From positions 1-64,000 of the forward strand of contig JALHMW010000019.1 of assembly GCA_022843845.1 (NCBI GenBank): a stretch of DNA of 64,000 nucleotides, in the 5' to 3' direction. The stretch's first letter is position 1, and every line of letters begins with the position of its first letter. Positions 58,279-64,000 of the stretch are shown piece by piece. The stretch comes from Archangium sp. (GTDB lineage Bacteria > Myxococcota > Myxococcia > Myxococcales > Myxococcaceae). The notes below the pieces were generated by a model. It was not told the DNA's origin. It was given only the letters and a program-made list of their open reading frames with translations, and ran no database searches. The position numbers and the translations under genes were made by a program.

Positions 58279-59347
58279 GTGATGCCCTCCTGGTGACCTC
58301 GAGGAGTCGATGGGTGAAGCCCCGCAGCGCCTCAGCGACGCGCCTTGCTTCCCTGGGCGCCAGCTCCGCGAGCATGGCGTCGCCGTCTCCTTCGAAGAAC
58401 TTCTCTTTCTCGGCCTGAATCGCCTGGAGCACGTGGTGCCCCTGCGCCGACTCGAGCGCTTCGCGGAGCCCCGACGCGGCCTCGTCGGACAAGGCGTCGA
58501 GGGTGGCGAGGGACTCGGCGTCGAGCAACAGCCCGCGCCGCGTCAGCAGTGAGTCGAGTGACAGCCAGCGCCACCCTTCGGCCTGCTTCACCTGCGGAGG
58601 TGCGCCGACGTCGATGACGAAGGGCCAGTCGTTGCGCTGCGGGAGCTCGAGCCACGCCGACGGGCCACCGGTCGCCACCACGACGGCCGCCGACTCGCTC
58701 GCGCGCCGGTGAAAAGTGGCCAGCTCGCTGCGGGGGAACGCCTCGACTCGAAAGCCTGCCCGCTGCAGCGCGCCGTCGACCTGCCGGCCAATCTCGCCGC
58801 GGCCCATCACCAGCACCGGCGCCGACTTCGGCAGGGGCGCCAGCTCGCCGACGACGAGCGACTGCACGCCGACGCTGGAGCCGACGCCGGTCTCCTTGCG
58901 CGCTTGCAACAGCCGGCCGAGCGCGTGCCAACACAGGTGAAGGTCGCGGTCCGTGGTGCCGGCACCATGGGCGCCTTCGAACGCCTTGATCACCTGGCGG
59001 CCGATGGCGTGTTCACCCTCGGCGACCGACTCGAGGCCGAGCGTCATGCGCATCAGGTAGTGCAGCGCGCCGCTCGAGAGCTTGACGTGCATGCGCCGGC
59101 CAAGGCCGCTGTCCTTGAGGCGCTTGAGAAACGTGCCGCGAAGGAGCTCGGCCGTCCAGCCGGGCTGCGCCGCCGAGAGCACCCACTCGATGCGCGAGCA
59201 GCTCTCGACGCGCACCACGCCGTCGAGCAGACCCGTCTCACGCAGCCGGGCCGTCGGAGAGTCGAGCGAGTCGTCGATCGCCTTGAGCTGCGCGCGGATC
59301 GTCGACGGGCCTTCCCGAAAGTCCATGCCGACGACAGCGACCGTCAT
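58268..59347 (-). CDS. hemA: Glutamyl-tRNA reductase
   Basis: HemA reduces glutamyl-tRNA to glutamate-1-semialdehyde, the committed step of the C5 pathway. The 359-residue protein is shorter and more divergent than usual (~420), mainly at the C-terminus. The catalytic Cys is at the canonical position 50 (VRVESCSRIEWV). Other matches are LESVAEGEHAIGRQVIKAFE and ARKETGVGSSVGVQSL, and the NADPH domain with PVLVMGRGEIGRQVDGAL. It follows hemE by 27 bp. Confidence 0.88.
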   Translation of the reverse strand: MTVAVVGMDFREGPSTIRAQLKAIDDSLDSPTARLRETGLLDGVVRVESCSRIEWVLSAAQPGWTAELLRGTFLKRLKDSGLGRRMHVKLSSGALHYLMRMTLGLESVAEGEHAIGRQVIKAFEGAHGAGTTDRDLHLCWHALGRLLQARKETGVGSSVGVQSLVVGELAPLPKSAPVLVMGRGEIGRQVDGALQRAGFRVEAFPRSELATFHRRASESAAVVVATGGPSAWLELPQRNDWPFVIDVGAPPQVKQAEGWRWLSLDSLLTRRGLLLDAESLATLDALSDEAASGLREALESAQGHHVLQAIQAEKEKFFEGDGDAMLAELAPREARRVAEALRGFTHRLLEVTRRASREP

Positions 59348-59374
59348 GGCGAGCCCTCAGAGCACACCAGGCGC

Positions 59375-60454
59375 CTACAGGCCACGTGCGACGACCTCGT
59401 CACAGAGCGCCGCGACGTTCGCCTCGGGCGTCTGGGGGAGAATGCCGTGGCCGAGGTTGACGATGACGCCCCGGTTGCCGGTGGGGAGGCTGTCGATTTC
59501 CTTCAGCATGGCGCGGGTGCGTTCTCGCACGACGGCCTCGCTGGCGAACAGGAGGACGGGGTCGAGCTGGCCCTGGAGGACATGGTTGGGGAGCGCCGCG
59601 CGGGCCTCGGTGAACGAGGTGCGCCAGTCGAGCGAGATGCCGTCGACCTCGACGTCGCGGAGCACCTCGAGCAGGTGCATGCCGCCCTTGATGAAGAGGA
59701 TGACGGGCTTGCCGCTCTTGCGGATCTGCGAGGCGGCGCGGTTGAGCGCGGGAAGGGCGAAGGCCCGGTAGTCTTCGCGTGAGAGCAACCCGCCCCAGGT
59801 GTCGAAGAGCTGCACGGCGTCGGCCCCAGCGGCGATCTCGGCCAGACAGAGCTCTGCGGCGGCGTCGGCGAACAGGTTGAGCGTGTCGCGAGCCAGGCCC
59901 GGGTCCGTCGCCATCAGCGAGCGCGCGTGGCGGAAGTCGTCGCTCCCGCCGCCTTCGACGCTGTAGGCGAAGAGCGTGAAGGGCGCGCCCGCGAAGCCGA
60001 GAATGCCGTGGCTGCCAGCGAGCGTCGTGCTCAGGTGTTGGACGGCGTTGGGTACGTAGGCGAGCCGGTCCATCAGGTTCGAGGTGTTCCAGCGCGCGAG
60101 GTCGGCGCGGCTGCGCATGGTGGTGCTGAAGACCGGGCCTTCGCCCTTCTCGAACGTCACGCCGGCGCCGAGCGCCTCGGGCAGCACGAGGATGTCGCTG
60201 AACACGATGGCGGCGTCGAGCGGGAAGAGGCGCAATGGCTCGAGGGCGACGCGCGTCGACAGCTCGGGCGTGCGGCAGACGTCCCAGAAGCCATGCTCAG
60301 CGCGGACGCCACGGTACCCGGGCAGGTAGCGACCGGCTTGCCGCATGAGCCACACGGGCGGGCGGTCGACGGGCTGGCGGGAGAGGGCCGCGAGAAAACG
60401 AGCTCGTTTGTCCATGGGGCGCGTCGTAGCGGAACGTTTCGAAAGTTTCGTCAT
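59375..60454 (-). CDS. hemE: Uroporphyrinogen decarboxylase
   Basis: HemE makes coproporphyrinogen III. The 359-residue product has PPVWLMRQAGRYLPGYR (~residues 32-48), FSDILVLPEALGAGVTF (~88-104), GFAGAPFTLFAYSVEG and QLFDTWGGLLS, all conserved. ATG 60454 is used; ATG 60415 (MDKRARFL) would also keep the whole domain. It heads the minus-strand hem run and is divergent from hemD. Confidence 0.95.
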   Translation of the reverse strand: MTKLSKRSATTRPMDKRARFLAALSRQPVDRPPVWLMRQAGRYLPGYRGVRAEHGFWDVCRTPELSTRVALEPLRLFPLDAAIVFSDILVLPEALGAGVTFEKGEGPVFSTTMRSRADLARWNTSNLMDRLAYVPNAVQHLSTTLAGSHGILGFAGAPFTLFAYSVEGGGSDDFRHARSLMATDPGLARDTLNLFADAAAELCLAEIAAGADAVQLFDTWGGLLSREDYRAFALPALNRAASQIRKSGKPVILFIKGGMHLLEVLRDVEVDGISLDWRTSFTEARAALPNHVLQGQLDPVLLFASEAVVRERTRAMLKEIDSLPTGNRGVIVNLGHGILPQTPEANVAALCDEVVARGL

Positions 60455-60507
60455 GAGTCCGTCATGCGCACCTGCCCGCCCGTCGGCGCCCACGGTATGA
60501 GGGCGCC

Positions 60508-61218
60508 GTGACGCCCTGGGCCATCACCCGCGCGGCAGCCGACGCGGCGGAGCAGTGCGAGGCGCTCCAGAAGGCGGGGGTGTCGGCCTTTGCGCTCCCG
60601 TGTGTCGAGCGGGTGCTCCGGCCGGTGGCCGAGTGGAGACCCGACGGGTATGGGGTGGTGCTCCTCACCAGCGCGGCGGCGGTCAGCGCCGTGCGCTCGA
60701 CGTTGTCGACCTTCTCGGGAGCGCTCGCGGCCTTGTCGCCTCACACCTCGGCAGCGCTGCGGGCCAGCGGGCTCTCCCCCACTCTCGAGGCCGAAGGCGG
60801 CGCGGTGGCCCTCGCACAGGCCGTCGTCGCGCACGTGAAGCAGCTCGGCGTGCCCGCGCCGGCGTTCTGGTACCCGACGAGCGACGTTGGCCATCGGGCC
60901 GAGGAGCAGACCGCGGCCGTGGCGCTGCTCGAACTGCTCGGCCCGGTGACGCGGCAGGTGGTCTACGAGACGCGCGCCCCGGAAGGGCTGGCCGAGGCGG
61001 TCAGCCGGTTGCCCCAGCGGTTTCACCTCTTCTTCGCGAGCCCGTCAGCCGTCGAGCACTTCCTCGCCGCGCGTGCGCCCAGAGCGCCGGAGCGCGTGGC
61101 CTGCTGGGGCCACTCGACCTTTCTCGCGGCACGTGCGCATTTCCCGATGGCGGTCGAGGTCGAACGACATCGCCCGCTCGCAGCGTCTCTCGCCGAACAG
61201 GAGCAGCACCATGTCTGA
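60508..61218 (+). CDS. hemD: Uroporphyrinogen-III synthase
   Basis: HemD cyclises hydroxymethylbilane with inversion of ring D. The family is poorly conserved. The 236-residue product opens AITRAAADAAEQCEALQKAG, has GYGVVLLTSAAAVSAV (~residues 47-62), FWYPTSDVGHRAEE (~120), RQVVYETRAPEG, and FASPSAVEHFL, in the expected order. The start is GTG 60508. It overlaps hemB by 8 bp, supporting the assignment. Confidence 0.88.
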   Translation: MTPWAITRAAADAAEQCEALQKAGVSAFALPCVERVLRPVAEWRPDGYGVVLLTSAAAVSAVRSTLSTFSGALAALSPHTSAALRASGLSPTLEAEGGAVALAQAVVAHVKQLGVPAPAFWYPTSDVGHRAEEQTAAVALLELLGPVTRQVVYETRAPEGLAEAVSRLPQRFHLFFASPSAVEHFLAARAPRAPERVACWGHSTFLAARAHFPMAVEVERHRPLAASLAEQEQHHV

Positions 61219-62179
61219 GTCATTCCCCGCGACCCGCCTGCGCAGGCTGCGTCGAACCCCGGCGATTCGCCGGCTCTTCAAAGAGGTCGACGTCGGGCTC
61301 GAGCACCTGGTGCAGCCGTACTTCGTCGTCAACGGCAAGGGCGTGCAGCGCGAGACGTCACCCGGCAGCGGCTTGTGGCAGGTGAGCGGTGACGTGCTGG
61401 CCGAAGAGGTTCAGCAGCTCCACCGCGCCGGCGTGGGCGGCGTGATGTTGTTTGGCGTGCCTGACGCGAAGTGGAGCACCGGACCGCTCGAGCCTGCGCT
61501 CCGGGAGTACCTCGCGGCCATCGAGCTGACGCGCAAGGTGGTGCCCGACGCCGTCATCATGGCCGACGTCTGTCTCTGCAGCCTCGCCGAGACCGGCCAC
61601 TGTGGCGTCGTCGAGGAGCACCGCGTCGTCAACGACGCGACCTTGCCCGTGCTCGCTGAGATGGCGGTGCTGCTCGCGAAGGCCGGCGTCGACTTCGTGT
61701 GCCCCAGCGACATGATGGACGGCCGGGTCGGTGCCATTCGCGCGGCGCTCGACGAAGCGAAGTGCCAGGACGTGGGCATCGTCTCGTACGCCATCAAGAT
61801 GGCCTCGGCGCTCTATGGCCCGTTCCGTGCGGCGGCCAGCAGCGCCCCCTCGTTCGGCGATCGCGCCTCGTACCAGATGCCTGCGCACAACCGGCGCGAG
61901 GCGCTTCGGGAGCTCGCCCTCGACGTCGATGAAGGCGCCGACCTGCTGCTCGTGAAGCCGGCGTTGTCGAACCTCGATCTGATCCGCGACGCGCGTGAAC
62001 GAACGCAGCACCCCTTGGTCGCGTACCAGGTGTCTGGTGAGTACGCGATGGTGCGGGCCGCGGCCGACAAGGGGCTGCTCGACTTCGAACGGCTGATGAC
62101 GGAGCTGCTGGTGTCGATGCGTCGCGCCGGAGCCGATCTGATCATCACCTACGACGCCCGGCGTCGCGCAGGACGGTAA
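61211..62179 (+). CDS. hemB: Porphobilinogen synthase (5-aminolevulinate dehydratase)
   Basis: HemB condenses two 5-aminolevulinates. The 322-residue product has RLRRLRRTPAIRRLFKE near the N-terminus and the zinc-ligand cysteines DVCLCSLAETGHCG. The two catalytic lysines lie in IVSYAIKMASALYGPFR and DLLLVKPALSNLDLIRD. This is a Zn-type enzyme of normal length. It overlaps hemD. Confidence 0.96.
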   Translation: MSESFPATRLRRLRRTPAIRRLFKEVDVGLEHLVQPYFVVNGKGVQRETSPGSGLWQVSGDVLAEEVQQLHRAGVGGVMLFGVPDAKWSTGPLEPALREYLAAIELTRKVVPDAVIMADVCLCSLAETGHCGVVEEHRVVNDATLPVLAEMAVLLAKAGVDFVCPSDMMDGRVGAIRAALDEAKCQDVGIVSYAIKMASALYGPFRAAASSAPSFGDRASYQMPAHNRREALRELALDVDEGADLLLVKPALSNLDLIRDARERTQHPLVAYQVSGEYAMVRAAADKGLLDFERLMTELLVSMRRAGADLIITYDARRRAGR

Positions 62180-62368
62180 GGCTCGCTCCAGACGACGCCC
62201 CGCAGTCCGGCAGTCCCTCACCGAGCACAGGTGACGGGCTGCTGACTGCGATGGGACACGCGCCGGGGCTCCCGGAGTTCCTCCTCGCGACTTCGACGCT
62301 TTTCGCGGAAGGTCTCGCGCCGACGTCGTGTTCGCGGTCCCGCTGCACCACCGTCCTGGAGCCCCCTC
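62180..62368. other. Intergenic region after hemB
   Basis: 189 bp with no supported gene. GTTCGCGG and C/G-rich repeats are visible, but no convincing terminator or promoter is seen. Confidence 0.4.
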
Positions 62369-64000
62369 GTGCGCCTCGCCCTCCTCTCGACGCTCGTCGT
62401 CTCGTCCCTCGTCTCAGCCGCGCCCGCCCCCGATGAGCTGCCGGAAGCGCTGCGTGACTGGAAGGCGTGGGTGCTGCACGGCGAGAAGCAGGTCGGCTGC
62501 CCGTTCGTGAACGGCGAAGAGACGCGCATCTGTTCCTGGCCGGGCCAGCTCTCGCTCTCACTCGACGACAAGGGCGGCGGCTTCAGCCAGCGCTTCCGCA
62601 TCTACCGCGAGGCGTACCTCACGCTGCCCGGCGACGCGCGCCACTGGCCGCAGGACGTGAAGGTCGACGGCAAGGCCGCCGTGGTGGTGCCCGGGAGCGA
62701 CGGCCTGCCCACCGTGAAGCTCGGCGTCGGCGAGCGCACCGTCACTGGAGACTTCTCGTGGGACTCGCTGCCCGAGGCGCTGCTCGTTCCGCCTGCGACG
62801 GGGCTGGTGGCGCTCAAGCTCAAGGGCTCCGACGTGCTGCTGCCGAACCGTGACGCCGAGGGGCGCGTCTTTCTGCAGAAGGAGGGCGTCGCCCAGGAAG
62901 CCGAGAACCTCGACATCACCGTGCACCGCCAGCTCATCGACGAGATTCCCGCGCGGCTGGTGACGCAGGTCTCACTGCAGGTCTCGGGCAAGAGCCGCGA
63001 GGTGATGCTCGGTCGCGCGTTGCCCGCCGCCTTCGTGCCGATGTCGTTGACGAGCGCCCTCCCTGTGCGCCTCGAGCCCGACGGCAAGCTGCGGCTGCAG
63101 GTGAGGCCGGGCGCCTGGGTCATCGAGCTCATCGCGCGCAGCGAAGGGCCCATCATTGCGCTGAAACGCCCGGCTCCCGAAGGCCCGTGGATGGAAGGCG
63201 ACGAGGTGTGGACGTTCGACGCGCGCCCCTCGCTGCGACAGGTGCTCGTCGAAGGCGTGAAGCAGGTCGACCCGCAGCAGACGACGTTGCCCGCCGCGTG
63301 GAAACGCTTCCCCGCGTACGCGATGTCGCTCGACGACTCGATGCAGATGACCGAGCGCCGCCGTGGCGACAGCGACCCGGCACCCGACGCGCTCTCGCTC
63401 ACCCGCACGCTCTGGCTCGACTTCGACGGCAAGGGCCTCACCGCGAACGACCGCATCAGCGGCCCGCTCCATCGCTCGTGGCGGCTCGACATGCAGCCGG
63501 GCACCGAGCTCGGGCGCGTCGTCACCGCGGGCTCCGACCAGTTCATCACCCGGCTGGCGAGCGCTCCGCAGGCCGGCGTCGAGCTGCGTGAAGGCCAGCT
63601 CACCCTCGAGGCCGACAGCCGCATCGTCACCTCGCTGGCGGCCATTCCCGCCGTCTCGTGGGACGCCGACTTCGCCTCGGTGCGCACGATGCTGCGGCTC
63701 CCGCCCGGCTGGACGCTCGTGAGCGCGTCAGGCGCTGACTCCGTGCCCGACACGTGGATGCAGCGGTGGACGTTGCTCGACCTGTTCCTCGTGCTCATCA
63801 TCTCGCTCGCCATGGGCCGGCTCTTCGGTTGGCCGATGGGCGGCCTCGCGCTGGTGGCGTTGACGCTCGGCTGGCTCGAGGACGACTCGCCACGCTTCGT
63901 GTGGCTGGTGGTGCTGGCGCTCGAGGCCATCTTCCGCGTGTTGCCGGAGCACTGGCTCAAGTCCGTCTTCCGCTGGTCGCGCTACGCCTCGTGGGCGTCA
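62369..64000 (+). CDS. Large exported/membrane protein, incomplete at the window edge
   Basis: An open frame of 544 codons from GTG 62369 runs past the end of the window. It starts with a signal peptide (VRLALLSTLVVSSLVSAAPA, cut near residue 20), then a long beta-rich extracytoplasmic part (~residues 25-465). Near the end there are two hydrophobic segments (~470-490, MQRWTLLDLFLVLIISLAMG, and ~490-520). I do not recognise a family. It resembles large periplasmic domain plus membrane proteins of myxobacteria. No link to phototrophy is visible. Confidence 0.75.
   Translation, partial: MRLALLSTLVVSSLVSAAPAPDELPEALRDWKAWVLHGEKQVGCPFVNGEETRICSWPGQLSLSLDDKGGGFSQRFRIYREAYLTLPGDARHWPQDVKVDGKAAVVVPGSDGLPTVKLGVGERTVTGDFSWDSLPEALLVPPATGLVALKLKGSDVLLPNRDAEGRVFLQKEGVAQEAENLDITVHRQLIDEIPARLVTQVSLQVSGKSREVMLGRALPAAFVPMSLTSALPVRLEPDGKLRLQVRPGAWVIELIARSEGPIIALKRPAPEGPWMEGDEVWTFDARPSLRQVLVEGVKQVDPQQTTLPAAWKRFPAYAMSLDDSMQMTERRRGDSDPAPDALSLTRTLWLDFDGKGLTANDRISGPLHRSWRLDMQPGTELGRVVTAGSDQFITRLASAPQAGVELREGQLTLEADSRIVTSLAAIPAVSWDADFASVRTMLRLPPGWTLVSASGADSVPDTWMQRWTLLDLFLVLIISLAMGRLFGWPMGGLALVALTLGWLEDDSPRFVWLVVLALEAIFRVLPEHWLKSVFRWSRYASWAS

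Overview
The window is a high-GC chromosome segment that carries a proteobacterial-type photosynthesis gene cluster (PGC) in what looks like a member of the Myxococcota. The taxonomic guess rests on the left flank: Asp-Ala-Gly and Gly-Ala-rich lipoproteins, an MshEN-domain protein, a PEGA-tailed serine/threonine kinase and an FHA-sigma54 activator, a combination typical of myxobacteria. Myxococcota genomes with PGCs have been reported from metagenomes, so the phenomenon is not new, but such clusters are rare. The organism should be a facultative aerobic anoxygenic phototroph: it uses the oxygen-dependent cyclase AcsF and oxygen-dependent HemF, no bchE is present, and no RuBisCO genes are seen.

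Layout. 1-8.7 kb: lipoproteins, TetR regulator, a probable selenocysteine-containing thioredoxin-fold lipoprotein (in-frame TGA at 3743 followed by a SECIS-like hairpin), TPR protein, Ser/Thr kinase and FHA-sigma54 activator. 8.8-12 kb: tRNA-Phe, a small membrane protein, bciA, and a PucC-like transporter reading left. 12.1-17.2 kb: an unknown membrane protein, bchI, bchD, and bchO, whose 5' end holds a 21 x 15-bp tandem repeat. 17.3-26.9 kb: the crtE-bchCXYZ-(orf)-pufBALMC superoperon. 26.9-30.7 kb: crtF (minus strand), then crtC and crtD. 30.8-31.9 kb: two tandem HiPIP genes, each with its own terminator. 32-34.4 kb: bchG-bchP-orf95 on the minus strand. 34.5-51.2 kb: bchFNBHLM-lhaA-puhABC-orf93-acsF-puhE-aerR-ppsR. 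51.2-53.1 kb: gapN and a remnant of PEP synthase. 53.1-62.2 kb: hemJ, then the minus-strand run hemE-hemA-hemC-hemL-kinase-regulator-hemF, and hemD-hemB. 62.4 kb to the end: an incomplete membrane protein gene.

How it works together. The hem genes cover every step from glutamyl-tRNA to protoporphyrin IX (HemA, L, B, C, D, E, F, J). The bch genes plus acsF and bciA cover every step from there to esterified bacteriochlorophyll a. The window therefore appears to hold the whole route from glutamyl-tRNA to bacteriochlorophyll a within about 53 kb. CrtE, C, D and F point to a spirilloxanthin-type carotenoid, but crtB and crtI must lie elsewhere. Light capture is by an LH1-RC core (PufBALM, PuhA) with a tetraheme cytochrome (PufC), probably re-reduced by the HiPIPs; no pucBA (LH2) genes are present. 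Regulation is by the PpsR repressor and the B12-binding antirepressor AerR. TGT-N12-ACA or CGT-N12-ACA sites overlap the -35 boxes of the pucC-like/orf356, crtE and bchG/bchF promoters.
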